A DNA stretch of 64,000 nucleotides from Leptobacterium flavescens. Its GTDB lineage: Bacteria > Bacteroidota > Bacteroidia > Flavobacteriales > Flavobacteriaceae. The stretch covers positions 310,001 through 374,000 of the forward strand of contig NZ_JAABOO010000002.1 in the NCBI RefSeq assembly GCF_010671605.1, read 5' to 3'. A program made the translations under genes and the position numbers. Shown here piece after piece: positions 30,937-39,989 of this stretch (position 1 is the first letter of the stretch; the number at the start of each line of letters is the position of its first letter). Under the pieces are notes generated by a model. The model was not told the DNA's origin and searched no databases. It worked only from the letters and a program-made list of their open reading frames with translations.

Positions 30937-31240
30937 AATGCGCCGCCAGCAGTCCGAAACCGCTAAACAGTAATATGGTGGCCCAGATAAGCAAATCGGC
31001 TGTATCTTCCGACAAACTCATCGTAGTAAAAACAGATGAAACCCCTAAGCCCATCCCGAGCCCCAGAATAATACACCCAAGATCGAGGTATTTGTATTTG
31101 TTTCCGGAAGCTTCTGTAGTTATTCCTTTTTCTATCATGGCTTTTTTTATCAGGTAAGTATATCTGGCCAGGATATATACAATAAGTACTGCCCCGCCGA
31201 ATACGCCTATTCCCATGACTAAACCTTCGGTTGTATCCAT
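30914..31240 (-). CDS. DUF6249-like membrane protein
   Basis: A 108-residue protein with three hydrophobic helices (about 8-30, 50-72, 80-102) and a positively charged loop (KKAMIEKGITTEASGNKYKY). The pattern matches the DUF6249 family found with ECF sigma genes in Bacteroidota. As the first gene in the unit, its stop overlaps the sigma factor's start, so sigma translation depends on it. Function is not known. Confidence 0.75.
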   Translation of the reverse strand: MDTTEGLVMGIGVFGGAVLIVYILARYTYLIKKAMIEKGITTEASGNKYKYLDLGCIILGLGMGLGVSSVFTTMSLSEDTADLLIWATILLFSGFGLLAAHFVRRKFE

Positions 31241-31258
31241 ATCTTGTGTTTTTAGTTT

Positions 31259-32374
31259 TTAAAATTGTTCTCCCAGTAAATTCCCCAGGCTTTTTACAAA
31301 AGCCAGCATTTTTCCCGAATTGGTAAACAGCACGAGTCCGTATTCCTTTTCCGGAATGATCGCACAGTAGGCCTGGAAATCCCGGTTATTCCCTGTGTGC
31401 AAATACATTTTTCCTTCTGAAGTAGGTTTTATTGCAAAGCCCAGGCTCCATCCGCTCTGACCAGTCTCTTTCCGGATCTTACTGTCTTTGTCAAACCTAT
31501 TATGCTCTTTGAGCATTTCAGTAAATGTACTCTTTTTAAGCCCTTCCTCCCTAAGCATGGCTATAAGGAACTTTGCATAATCGGCTGCCTGTGAATGTGC
31601 GCTGTAGGCAGCTCCGAAGGTTTTCCCGTTCCATCCTCCGGTTCCGTTATCCGTAGGAGTATTTTCATTATCGTGACCGAATGCCTTATGCGTTTTAAAA
31701 TAATCATTCCAGACAAAAGATGTGTGCTCCATACCGAGGGGAAGAGTAACTTCCTTTAGGAACAGATCATTCAGATCTTCCTGCCAGCCCACACCGTTTA
31801 ATTGCCCGATGATGGCTGCCAGGTATTGATAAGCCTCTCCCGAATAGGAAAAACCGTTTCCCGGTACAAAACTCAGTTTAATTTTGTTTCCGTTACTCCA
31901 GTTGGGAAAGCCGGTACTGTGACTCAGCACCATTCTGGCAGTTATAAGTTTGTAATCTTCCTGAGATTCTTCGGTTATTGCCGGATGCGGAAGGTATTCA
32001 TAAAGGGGTTTATCCAGATCTAAGAGCCCCTTATCTGCCATTCTTAATGCGAAGTATGCGAATAGTGGTTTTGAAAGTGAAGCGGCTTCAAAAATACTTT
32101 GATCGTCTATCTTCTCTTTGGTTTTGAGGTTACTCAGCCCAAAACTGTTGTGATAAACGATCTCCGCTTTATTAATGATAGCGATGGAAAGTCCGGGTAA
32201 TTGCAGGGAATCCATGCTTTTCTTAATATATGAATTAAGATCGGAGACCCGGATACTTTTTCCATCGGCCGTAGAGATGTACGAACCGTTTGTCTGAGCT
32301 GACAAAACAGTTGTTCCCGATAAAAAAGTGATCAGAAAATATATGTGACAGGTATAAAACTTTAATGTATTCAT
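31259..32374 (-). CDS. Beta-lactamase class C-like serine hydrolase
   Basis: A 371-residue protein with a signal peptide (about 1-26). Penicillin-binding-fold motifs: SxxK as SLSK in FEAASLSKPLFAYF (near 92), the YxN position as YSG in FSYSGEAYQYLA, and KTG-like HTG in YLHTGNNRDFQ. These changes (YSG, HTG) are usual for class C-like esterases/peptidases rather than for true beta-lactamases. Likely a periplasmic D-aminopeptidase/esterase-like enzyme; the substrate is unknown. It stands upstream of the DUF6249/ECF unit with 18 bases between. Confidence 0.9.
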   Translation of the reverse strand: MNTLKFYTCHIYFLITFLSGTTVLSAQTNGSYISTADGKSIRVSDLNSYIKKSMDSLQLPGLSIAIINKAEIVYHNSFGLSNLKTKEKIDDQSIFEAASLSKPLFAYFALRMADKGLLDLDKPLYEYLPHPAITEESQEDYKLITARMVLSHSTGFPNWSNGNKIKLSFVPGNGFSYSGEAYQYLAAIIGQLNGVGWQEDLNDLFLKEVTLPLGMEHTSFVWNDYFKTHKAFGHDNENTPTDNGTGGWNGKTFGAAYSAHSQAADYAKFLIAMLREEGLKKSTFTEMLKEHNRFDKDSKIRKETGQSGWSLGFAIKPTSEGKMYLHTGNNRDFQAYCAIIPEKEYGLVLFTNSGKMLAFVKSLGNLLGEQF

Positions 32375-32470
32375 TACTCTTTAATTTTTGCGTTCATAAT
32401 ATCTGTGGTGAATTCACAGTTATTGGACAACACGCAAAAATTAAAGGTTACAAAAAGTTTTAAGAACGGT

Positions 32471-32998
32471 TTATTCCGTGTCTTCCAGCTCTTTTACAAA
32501 GCCTTCGTAGAAGATACTACTCCTAAAGCTGCTGTTAACCGAAGCTGTAGCTGTACCGCTCCTGTTAATCGTAAGAATAACGTCGTAGAGTTCCGCATCA
32601 TTCTTAGCACTAAGCTTTAAGATGATAGCTCGTTTTTTATCATTGAACTCGGTAGTATATTTAACGGGTTCTCCTCGGAATTCGATTCCTCCCCCGTTTC
32701 TGTTGTAACTACTACCCCCAGTGCGTATAAAGCCGAAATACGGAAAGAACGTATCGGCCTCTCCATCTCTTATTTTAAGGTGATTCGGATTAGCCAGCAG
32801 ATTGATCCTTGAGCTGCCCAGTGGAGTGGCCCATTGTGCTTCAAAGACAAAGGCCCCTGAGTTTACGAGCTCTTTCATCTGAGCATATTCGGCATCTGCC
32901 TTTTCAGCTTTTAACTTTTTTCTCTCCGCTCTGGACTGAGCATCGGCTGTATTGATCATAAAAGCCGAGAACAGTAGTAATATGATAAACTTTTTCAT
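32471..32998 (-). CDS. DUF4251 secreted protein
   Basis: A 175-residue protein with a signal peptide (ending TADAQ) and an Arg/Lys/Glu-rich helical start (RAERKKLKAEKADAEYAQ). The following beta-rich body matches DUF4251: FVFEAQWATPLGSSRINLLA, a Gly/Asn-rich loop (GGSSYNRNGGGIEFRGEP) and the ITVNRSGTATASV-like end. Periplasmic or surface, function not known. Transcribed separately; no partner gene adjacent on the same strand. Confidence 0.86.
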   Translation of the reverse strand: MKKFIILLLFSAFMINTADAQSRAERKKLKAEKADAEYAQMKELVNSGAFVFEAQWATPLGSSRINLLANPNHLKIRDGEADTFFPYFGFIRTGGSSYNRNGGGIEFRGEPVKYTTEFNDKKRAIILKLSAKNDAELYDVILTINRSGTATASVNSSFRSSIFYEGFVKELEDTE

Positions 32999-33182
32999 GA
33001 TGTGATCATTTAAATACTCAGGAATTAAACAGGATCATAACAATATAATCCTTCATTTTTACAACAAAGATTATTCCATTAACACCCTTTATGGAAACTT
33101 TAACTAAAAAGTCCTGAATGTCCTATTTAACTCAGCATAAAGATACTATAAAACAATGTTTAATGTATTAGCCGTAAAGACT

Positions 33183-34604
33183 TTAAACCGTTTTTAACGA
33201 AAAAGCCGTTTTTTGGATCAACTCCCAGGCATTATCTATATGCTTTTGCTGAACATAGGTCTGTCCGATAGCCATTCTCAAAGCGTAATTGCCTTTTATC
33301 CTGGTATGTGTCATATAAACTTTTCCCGAATTATTGAGGAGTTGAAGTAGTTCCTCATTATGAGTATCCAACTCTTCTTCCGGCATTCCTTCCGGTTTAT
33401 GGCGAAAACATAGCATGTTGAAATTTACAGGCGCCAATAATTCAAAAGCCGGATGCTCCGTCATTTTAGAGGCCAGTTGCTTTGTAATTGTCAGATGCTC
33501 TCTGAGACGGCTTCGGATACCCGAAACCCCGTAAGATCTCATGACAAACCACAATTTAAGGGCACGGAACCTTCTTCCCAAAGGTATTCCCCAGTCCCTG
33601 TAGTTATTTACCTGTTGATCTACTTTGGTTCTGAGATATTCAGGAAGGATCTCAAAAGTATTCAGTAAAGCCTGTTTGTCTTTTACATAATACGCAGAGC
33701 AATCGAAGTTGGTAAACATCCATTTATGCGGGTTAAACACAAAACTATCTGCATGTTCAATTCCCTTTATCATCCACCGGTATTCTTCCAGAGCAAGGGC
33801 GGTACCGGCATAAGCGGCATCGATATGCAGCCAAACGCCATGCTCCCTACAGATCCCTGCAATGGCTTCCAGCGGATCAATAGCCGTAGTACCCGTGGTT
33901 CCCAGGGTGGCTACAACACATAAAGGTTTATACCCTTTTTCTATATCCTGTTTTATTGCTTCCCTGAGCAATTCCGGCTGCATGGCCATTTCTGCATCTG
34001 TTCCGATCTTTACCAGGTTGTTTATTCCTATCCCTGCAATTTTCACGGCCTTATCAATCGAAGAGTGTGTTTCTTCAGAGCAATAGATCCTGAAATTGGT
34101 ATATCCTTCAAAACCTTTGGTATTTATATCTCCTTCCGAATACTTTTCTCTTGCCGTAAGAATAGAAGCCAGGGTAGCTGAAGAAGCGGAATCCTGTATA
34201 ACTCCGGTCCAGTTAGCCGGTAATCCCAGTAAATGTCTAAGCCATTCCATCATCTTCTCTTCCAGCTCGGCAGCAGCCGGAGAAGTATCCCAGATCATAC
34301 ACTGTGCTCCGATGGTAGAGGTAAGCATTTCGGCCAAAACCGAAGGATAACTGTTGTTTCCAGGAAAGTAAGCATGAAAATTAGGATGTTGCCAATGTGT
34401 TATCCCCGGAATTATTTTCTCTTCAAAATCGCCGAATATCTGCTCCATTGCCTGTGCTTCCGATGGTGGGAGCATCTCTATCTGATCGTATATTTCGCGT
34501 GGTTTTACGCCGCTTTTAACCGGATACTGTTCTATATTTTCAAGATAATCAGCCATCCAGTCCACCATTTTATGTGCCTGTTCCCTAAATTCTTTGGTAT
34601 CCAT
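33183..34604 (-). CDS. Group II PLP-dependent amino-acid decarboxylase (aromatic-type)
   Basis: A 473-residue enzyme of the aromatic L-amino-acid/tyrosine/tryptophan/glutamate decarboxylase superfamily. It has the N-terminal EHWQHPNFHAYFPGNNSYPS-like ITHWQHPNFHAYFPGNNSYP, the glycine-rich region VIQDSASSATLASILTARE, the Asp of WLHIDAAYAGTALALEEY and the PLP Lys in FVFNPHKWMFTNFDCSAYYV. Cofactor PLP; product would be an amine plus CO2. The HPNFHAYFPG and HKWM patterns are those of aromatic amino acid decarboxylases; the exact substrate is not determinable from sequence. Cytoplasmic, monocistronic. Confidence 0.92.
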   Translation of the reverse strand: MDTKEFREQAHKMVDWMADYLENIEQYPVKSGVKPREIYDQIEMLPPSEAQAMEQIFGDFEEKIIPGITHWQHPNFHAYFPGNNSYPSVLAEMLTSTIGAQCMIWDTSPAAAELEEKMMEWLRHLLGLPANWTGVIQDSASSATLASILTAREKYSEGDINTKGFEGYTNFRIYCSEETHSSIDKAVKIAGIGINNLVKIGTDAEMAMQPELLREAIKQDIEKGYKPLCVVATLGTTGTTAIDPLEAIAGICREHGVWLHIDAAYAGTALALEEYRWMIKGIEHADSFVFNPHKWMFTNFDCSAYYVKDKQALLNTFEILPEYLRTKVDQQVNNYRDWGIPLGRRFRALKLWFVMRSYGVSGIRSRLREHLTITKQLASKMTEHPAFELLAPVNFNMLCFRHKPEGMPEEELDTHNEELLQLLNNSGKVYMTHTRIKGNYALRMAIGQTYVQQKHIDNAWELIQKTAFSLKTV

Positions 34605-34666
34605 TTATTGTAGTCTAGTTTTCAAAACAAATCTAAGGAGATTTTTTGAAGATAAACCCTCATTAA

Positions 34667-35965
34667 TTATTTCAGTTCCCTGTCTAAAGTAAGGACCGTG
34701 CGTAACAAGACATTAGCGCCGTTTGCCATATCTTCGGCAGAAGTGAATTCTTTGGGAGAATGACTTATACCTCCTTTACTCGGAACAAAGATCATTCCCG
34801 TAGGAGTCAGTACAGCCATGTCCTGGGCATCGTGACCTGCTCCACTTGGCATATTCTTAAAAGAAAGTCCCAGTTCCTTTGCAGACTGAGCTATTTTACT
34901 TTTTATAAAGCTATCGGTCAGAGCGGGCTCTCCGGTGGCATCAAGAGCATTAAAGGATATGGTAGTTCCCGAGGCTTTAGCGATCTTTTCGGCTCTTGAC
35001 TTGATCCCTTCGAATACCTTTGCGATCTTTTCCGACGACAGATCCCTTATTTCAAGACTTAATACCACTTTCCCGGGAATAACATTCGGAGCTCCCGGAA
35101 AGGCTTTAATTCGCCCTACGGTCCCTACGTGACTTCCTTCAAAACTGTTTACTACTTCATTAACGGCAATAACAAATTCCGAAGCAGCTAAAAGTGCATC
35201 CCGACGCATATTCATAGGAGTTGTTCCCGCATGATTGGCAAAGCCATCGATCTCTACATCCCACCAGTTGATCCCCACTATACCTTCTACCACACCAATC
35301 TGTATCTTTTCCTGATCGAGGATACCTCCCTGTTCTATATGCAACTCGAGGAAAGCAGCCAGATCGCCTTTTTTTCTTTCCACTTCTTTAAGACGGGCAG
35401 GATCGCCTCCCAGGATACTGATCCCTTCTCTCATTGTAAAACCTGTACTGTTGACAACCCTTAACGCATCCTCTCCTAATTTCCCGGCAAGAGCACGACT
35501 TCCCATAAGTCCGCCTTCTTCGTTGGAAAAGATGATCAGTTCCAGGGGATGATCGGTCTCAATCCCGTTATCAAAGAGGGTCTGCATAACTTCAATAGCA
35601 CTCATAGATCCAACGCAACCATCGTAATTCCCTCCGTCAGGAACCGTATCTATATGAGATCCGAAAGCAATGGGTTTTTTGGAAGGGTCTTTCCCTTTTC
35701 TTCTGCCGATAATATTCCCTGCAAAGTCTACGCTTACCTCCAGTCCGGTTTTTTTCATCAATTCGATCACGTATTTCCTGCCTTCCAGATCGGCCTGACT
35801 AAAGGCTACCCTGCTCGTTCCTCCGGTTTCATTCCGTCCGAACTTTGCCAGTTCAAAAATGGTCGCTTCCAGCCTTTGCTGATTTACCTTTGGAGAATTA
35901 TCCTGAAACGCCTGGCACCAGCTAAATGAAAGGAATGCGAGTGCCAGAAAAAATCTTGAAAACAT
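34667..35965 (-). CDS. M20 family amidohydrolase (allantoate/N-carbamoyl-amino-acid hydrolase type), secreted
   Basis: A 432-residue zinc hydrolase with an N-terminal signal (MFSRFFLALAFLSFSWCQAF). Metal-site motifs: GSHIDTVPDGGNYDGCVGS, FSNEEGGLMG, LELHIEQGGILDQEK, and SGAGHDAQDMA, ending with HSPKEFTSAED. This is the HyuC/AllC (amidase, hydantoinase/carbamoylase) class that cleaves N-carbamoyl amino acids or allantoate to release ammonia. Exported forms suggest periplasmic nitrogen scavenging. It is upstream of the decarboxylase with 62 bases between stop and start. Confidence 0.92.
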   Translation of the reverse strand: MFSRFFLALAFLSFSWCQAFQDNSPKVNQQRLEATIFELAKFGRNETGGTSRVAFSQADLEGRKYVIELMKKTGLEVSVDFAGNIIGRRKGKDPSKKPIAFGSHIDTVPDGGNYDGCVGSMSAIEVMQTLFDNGIETDHPLELIIFSNEEGGLMGSRALAGKLGEDALRVVNSTGFTMREGISILGGDPARLKEVERKKGDLAAFLELHIEQGGILDQEKIQIGVVEGIVGINWWDVEIDGFANHAGTTPMNMRRDALLAASEFVIAVNEVVNSFEGSHVGTVGRIKAFPGAPNVIPGKVVLSLEIRDLSSEKIAKVFEGIKSRAEKIAKASGTTISFNALDATGEPALTDSFIKSKIAQSAKELGLSFKNMPSGAGHDAQDMAVLTPTGMIFVPSKGGISHSPKEFTSAEDMANGANVLLRTVLTLDRELK

Positions 35966-36105
35966 AAAAAGTGTATTTATAGTTGATAAGTACTACTAAA
36001 ATACACTTTTATAAGCATTTAAGAGTGAAGCTCTTAGTTTATTACGGAAACTCCCTTTCTTCTATCACTGAAAACGGGGAATTCCAATCACATACCGATC
36101 GGTAT

Positions 36106-36561
36106 TTAAGCTTTGATCGATTCATGTATAGTGTCTTCGTCAATGTTTTTTACTTCAGAGAGCCTGGAGATCAGCAGTTCCGCTTCTTCCACGCTTTCAT
36201 CAAACATCTTAAGGGTTTCCCTGTCGAAATTAAGGTCTTCCCCTGCCTCAATACGTATGATCTGGATCTGGTTCAGCAGATTCCTGAGGATATGATTACT
36301 GGCGTAGAGCATGGAGAGGTATATTTTGCGTTTTTCCGCAAAGCTGTTTTTCTTTTGTAAACTCATCAGGTTAAGGAAAACAAAGAAAACAAGTATTAAT
36401 ACCCAAAAAGCAAGGTCTACTTCGTATTTTTCAATAAAGTGAAGGTATTTATGAGCCAGGTCGGTTAGGTTGATATTATTTTTCAGGCTGTAGAGGTAAC
36501 CGGTTATAGAAATTACTGCACCAATAATGATGTATTTATATTTATGTATAAAGGATTTCAT
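36106..36561 (-). CDS. Membrane protein with orphan DHp-like helix pair
   Basis: A 151-residue protein with two membrane helices (about 9-27 and 48-66) and a cytoplasmic helical part. There, LYASNHILRNLLNQIQIIRI resembles the H-box of a histidine kinase (NHxLRNxL around the His), followed by a second helix (LKMFDESVEEAELLISRLSE). No ATP-binding domain follows. It might be a phosphotransfer or dimerisation partner, or a truncated kinase that became independent. Monocistronic. I recognise this only at the level of the motif. Confidence 0.62.
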   Translation of the reverse strand: MKSFIHKYKYIIIGAVISITGYLYSLKNNINLTDLAHKYLHFIEKYEVDLAFWVLILVFFVFLNLMSLQKKNSFAEKRKIYLSMLYASNHILRNLLNQIQIIRIEAGEDLNFDRETLKMFDESVEEAELLISRLSEVKNIDEDTIHESIKA

Positions 36562-36634
36562 ATTAGATATTATTTCAACTTATAAAAACTGATTAAGTCA
36601 AAAAGATAAAGGGATGTCTAGTTTGAAATAGTAT

Positions 36635-36985
36635 CTACGGATAGACCTTTAAGCAACAATAAATAATGTAAAACCGATTTTTTGAAGGGGAAGGGCTGTT
36701 TTCCAGGTTTTGATTTACAGCGGTATTCCCGCTGTTGCATTCGGAAGTTCTTAACGGCTTCAGATGAACTGAAGGATCTTCTTCGCTTTCCGGCTCTGCT
36801 TCTTCGAATGTATACTCTATAAGATTGAATTCCTGAGTTCCGTTCTCGTCCGGTAGGGAAATAACTTCTGAGGAAGAGTAATCTGTTTCAATAGAATTTG
36901 CTATCCCCTTGTTAAATAAGAGAATAAGAAATAATATCGAAAGTATTACTTTAGTTAAATTGTGTTTGAGGGACGGAAGACACAT
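36635..36985 (-). CDS. Small secreted or anchored protein, unknown
   Basis: A 116-residue frame with a hydrophobic N-terminus (VILSILFLILLFNKG), an acidic Ser/Glu middle (EEAEPESEEDP) and a hydrophobic C-terminal end (NRFYIIYCCLKVYP). It starts with ATG at 36985; a TTG 18 bases earlier is in frame. Codon use is ordinary, but no family is recognised and no neighbour is co-transcribed. Possibly a small exported protein; I am unsure that it is expressed. Confidence 0.5.
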   Translation of the reverse strand: MCLPSLKHNLTKVILSILFLILLFNKGIANSIETDYSSSEVISLPDENGTQEFNLIEYTFEEAEPESEEDPSVHLKPLRTSECNSGNTAVNQNLENSPSPSKNRFYIIYCCLKVYP

Positions 36986-37080
36986 ATGTATCAGAGTTAA
37001 CAATCCAACCTGTTTTTTATTTCAGGCCCTGCAAATTTATAAATATATTTGGCTCTGGCAACTATATATCTAACAAACAG

Positions 37081-37701
37081 CTATTTGTAGTTTGGGATAT
37101 TTTTACCCAGAATAAGATCCCGGTCAGCAATTAAAAGATTTCCCTGTTGTTTTAACCAGATAAGGCCTGAACCTCCCCTTTCCTTTAGTCTTTTTCTTCT
37201 ATCCTTACTCAGTAATGGGTCGTCGTCGAAAACATAACTGTCGAGATAATATTCATTTTTACCTGGCTCCTTGACCACAATATGAACGTGCTCAGCCTCC
37301 CTTCCGTTCGGATAAGCTGCAGGCCGGAAGGTGTAAAAGGTGTATTTCCCGTCCGGACCGGTTTTTACCCATCCCTGGATATATCCGTGCCTTCTTGCCC
37401 AGCCTTTTTCGTCTCCGCGGGTCTCATAGATCCCTTTACGATTGGTGTGATAGATATAGAGGATCACATTTTCTGCGGGTGTCTTTCCATCCTTTTTAAA
37501 AACGGTTCCGCTTATTTTCATTTTAGGGGTGTTGGTGTGATATCCCGGTAGTGTATCTACAGATGCCAGTTTCATATCTCCGTATTCATGTACTGCCTCG
37601 CAACCTTCGCAAGGCCCTCCTACTTTGGCCTTTCCTGAAGATTGAGAATTGCAGGAGCAAATAATAAGGAGAGACGATATCAAAAAGAGAAGATGTCTCA
37701 T
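37081..37701 (-). CDS. Intradiol ring-cleavage dioxygenase-like lipoprotein
   Basis: A 206-residue lipoprotein (LLIICSC, Cys near 17). The core is the protocatechuate 3,4-dioxygenase-type beta sandwich: SGTVFKKDGKTPAENVILYI, then YHTNRKGIYETRG, WVKTGPDGKYTFYTFRPAAY, EAEHVHIVVKEPGKNEYYLD. The four non-heme iron ligands expected (Tyr, Tyr, His, His) can be matched to Tyr in KGIYETRG, Tyr in RPAAYPNG, and the two His of EHVHI. A cell-surface or periplasmic lipoprotein is unusual for a catechol dioxygenase; the substrate may be a lignin-like or a different aromatic compound, or it may be only a structural relative. Confidence 0.85.
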   Translation of the reverse strand: MRHLLFLISSLLIICSCNSQSSGKAKVGGPCEGCEAVHEYGDMKLASVDTLPGYHTNTPKMKISGTVFKKDGKTPAENVILYIYHTNRKGIYETRGDEKGWARRHGYIQGWVKTGPDGKYTFYTFRPAAYPNGREAEHVHIVVKEPGKNEYYLDSYVFDDDPLLSKDRRKRLKERGGSGLIWLKQQGNLLIADRDLILGKNIPNYK

Positions 37702-37753
37702 GATAAATAGTTAGATTGTTATAAGTATGCATTTTAATGAACATCCCTTGGTT

Positions 37754-38407
37754 TCAGGCTTTCACTCCCACCAATATCCAGATAGTTTTATCTGACTCAT
37801 TGTTCCATTTTCCGAAATCCTTAACTTCTTTGGTTATTTTAAATCCGCTGTCTTCCAGCTCTTTCTTTACATATTTGGACGCCAGGGTGTGAGCATCCGT
37901 CTGATGCTCCCGGCTTTTATTTCGTGTATAATGCTTGAATTTCTCCAGGATAAGTATCCTCCCATCCGGTTTAAGAGCTTTTTTTACGTGTTTGAGGATC
38001 TCCATATAATCTCTCATCTCATGGTAGGTATCCATAATAACAACCGCATCCAGAGAGTTCTCTTTTAATTTGGGATTATCGTAATCGCCAAGGATCACCT
38101 TTACATTTTTAAGGTTTCGCTCTTTGAGGTTCTCTTTTAGTTTATCCAGCCTGTCCTGTCTTACATCTACTGCGTATACCTTACCGCTCTCTCCCACTTT
38201 TCGGGCCAGATGTATGCTTAGATAGCCTTCATGACAACCGATATCGGCCACCGCCGTCCCCTTCTCTATGCCCGCCAGTTCCATAATACCGGCTACATCC
38301 ATCCAGCTGTCTCTTTCTTTCCATTCGTATTCGGAATACTGAGCAATTCCCCAAAGCGGGGAAAGAATGAAAACAAAGAGCAATACTGGTTTAAAAAGCT
38401 TTTCCAT
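37754..38407 (-). CDS. SAM-dependent methyltransferase with an export signal
   Basis: A 217-residue class I methyltransferase: motif I in AVADIGCHEGYLSIHLA, motif II region VYAVDVRQDRLDKL, LGDYDNPKL and LDAVVIMDTYHEM. A clear hydrophobic N-terminus (KPVLLFVFILSPLWGIAQ) looks like a signal peptide with a cleavage site at GIAQ-YS, so the protein would be exported to a compartment that has no obvious SAM supply. The genes for SAM-using enzymes of this sort recur in Bacteroidota with similar leaders. Substrate unknown. Confidence 0.85.
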   Translation of the reverse strand: MEKLFKPVLLFVFILSPLWGIAQYSEYEWKERDSWMDVAGIMELAGIEKGTAVADIGCHEGYLSIHLARKVGESGKVYAVDVRQDRLDKLKENLKERNLKNVKVILGDYDNPKLKENSLDAVVIMDTYHEMRDYMEILKHVKKALKPDGRILILEKFKHYTRNKSREHQTDAHTLASKYVKKELEDSGFKITKEVKDFGKWNNESDKTIWILVGVKA

Positions 38408-38707
38408 ACTCCTAAGTTATTAAAATTTAGGGGCATGGAAGTTTTGTTATAGTTAAAATAATCTCAATATTTTGTTTTACCGAACAGCTCGGGGCTAAAA
38501 TGCTACCATGCAGATGAAGTGAATTCTGAGTATGTCCGTATTGGAGAAAATAAACTCCCCATAGGCTCTCAGTTTAAACAGTTTTTGCTCGAAAAATTCA
38601 GTTGATCAAACAGGAGCATGAAGTGTTAAATAGTTAAAACATTAACAATATTTTAATCCCTTTGCTCAAAATTTAAGATAACTTTATTGGTATAAACAAC
38701 TGAAACC

Positions 38708-39169
38708 ATGAAAAATACACTTTTACTCAGCTTTATTTTTTTATTAGCAACAACACTATCTGCCCAGGACAAAAAGGCGGATATAGAGGCCGTTAAGGCT
38801 GCCTGTTATGATTATATAGACACTTTTTACAAGGCCGATACTTCTCTTGCTCATCGCAGTGTTCACAAAAGCCTGCGCAAAACGGGATTTTATATGAACA
38901 AGGAAAGAGGGGAATATTCCAAACAACTGGAAATGCCTTTCGATAAGCTTATCGCTCTTGCAGAGAAATGGAACAAAGACGGAAGCCGGGCAGATGAATC
39001 TTCTCCGAGAGAAGTGGAGATCTTTGAGGTATCCGATAAAACGGCTATTGCCAAGGTAACAGCCGTATGGGGGATCGATTATATGAACCTTATGAAGGAG
39101 GACGGAAAATGGATGATCGTTAATGTTCTCTGGCAGTCACCTCCGAAATATTCAGCTAAAGATTATTAA
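38708..39169 (+). CDS. Secreted NTF2/lumazine-binding-like protein
   Basis: A 153-residue protein with a signal peptide (TLSAQ end at about 20). The body fits the putative lumazine-binding (NTF2-like cone) family: ACYDYIDTFYKADTSLAHRS, EVEIFEVSDKTAIAKVTAVW, GKWMIVNVLWQSPP. These proteins bind small ligands or act as structural domains in the periplasm. Its own terminator follows 6 bases after the stop. No catalytic residues known. Confidence 0.85.
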   Translation: MKNTLLLSFIFLLATTLSAQDKKADIEAVKAACYDYIDTFYKADTSLAHRSVHKSLRKTGFYMNKERGEYSKQLEMPFDKLIALAEKWNKDGSRADESSPREVEIFEVSDKTAIAKVTAVWGIDYMNLMKEDGKWMIVNVLWQSPPKYSAKDY

Positions 39170-39174
39170 ACAAG

Positions 39175-39202
39175 AAACGCCCTTCCAGAGGGCGTTTTCT
39201 TT
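39175..39202 (+). terminator. Terminator after the lumazine-binding-like gene
   Basis: Perfect nine-base stem AAACGCCCT (39175-39183) and AGGGCGTTT (39189-39197), followed by TCTTTT. It may also serve the minus-strand operon ending at 39234. Confidence 0.85.
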
Positions 39203-39233
39203 TACATTAAACAGAAATCATCACTATATTGGT

Positions 39234-39989
39234 TTATTTCACCTTAGCCAATTCCCATATTTTATCAGGGCTGTATTCACTTAGCTCAAGTATGCTCTTC
39301 CCTGTATTCTTAAGGGCTTGATGTATAATATACCGGCCGGTTTTATACCCAATGGCCTGCCTACCATCGGGATGATCAAACATCCAGTGACCGTAATTAG
39401 CATTTACAGACAGTTCCAGAATCTCCAGTGCCCATTCGTTAACGTTTTCCGGATAGATATCTGCTTCGTTGATATCACCCGTATACTCTTCCGAAAAGAT
39501 ACACGCCAGTCCTTCGTTAATAACAGCTATTGCTATTCCGGGGCCAAATTTATTTCCCTCTATAGTCCAACCCCTGTTCAGGTGGTGAAACTCATGATAA
39601 AGTGTACCGGCAAGGGATTTATTGATCGCTGCAATTGTTCCGTTCGGATAAATTGCCGAGATCTCAATCACTATTCTCTCTGGGTTTTCAGCCCGTCCGG
39701 ATATTCCCCCCACAACTCTAAGGTCCCTGTCTACTTTTACAAAGTGAAGTTCCACTTTTTGCGGTAATTCACTTAAGAGTTCCCTAAGTTCCTGTTCGAC
39801 CTTTCCTGCCCTGGCAGAAATAAGCTCTTTTTCTTTTTCGCTAAAACCCTGACTCTCATCATCAAAATTAATGGTAAGTGAGCTAGTCTTTTCTTCTTCA
39901 ACAGCATTTTTGGCTTTGTCGGAGGCTGATCCCATGCATGCTGCAAGGGATAAAACCAGCCCGACAAAAAGGTATTTTATTAGTTTCAC
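39234..39989 (-). CDS. Lipoprotein zinc metallopeptidase, DUF2268-like
   Basis: A 251-residue lipoprotein (VLSLAAC, Cys18). The motif HEFHHLNRGW supplies HExxH at about 132-136, with a Glu in NEGLACIFSEEY downstream as potential third ligand, as in DUF2268 (predicted Zn-dependent proteases). The last gene of the second ECF operon, coupled (4-base overlap) to the first DUF4097 gene. A surface or periplasmic protease that degrades or processes envelope proteins during the stress response is a reasonable inference. Confidence 0.82.
   Translation of the reverse strand: MKLIKYLFVGLVLSLAACMGSASDKAKNAVEEEKTSSLTINFDDESQGFSEKEKELISARAGKVEQELRELLSELPQKVELHFVKVDRDLRVVGGISGRAENPERIVIEISAIYPNGTIAAINKSLAGTLYHEFHHLNRGWTIEGNKFGPGIAIAVINEGLACIFSEEYTGDINEADIYPENVNEWALEILELSVNANYGHWMFDHPDGRQAIGYKTGRYIIHQALKNTGKSILELSEYSPDKIWELAKVK

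Noticed and set aside
31259-32374. True beta-lactamase resistance gene next to BlaI/M56
   Set aside because: The three SxxK hydrolases have YSG or YSS and HTG/HSG motifs and are not near the BlaI operon; more like esterases/peptidases.
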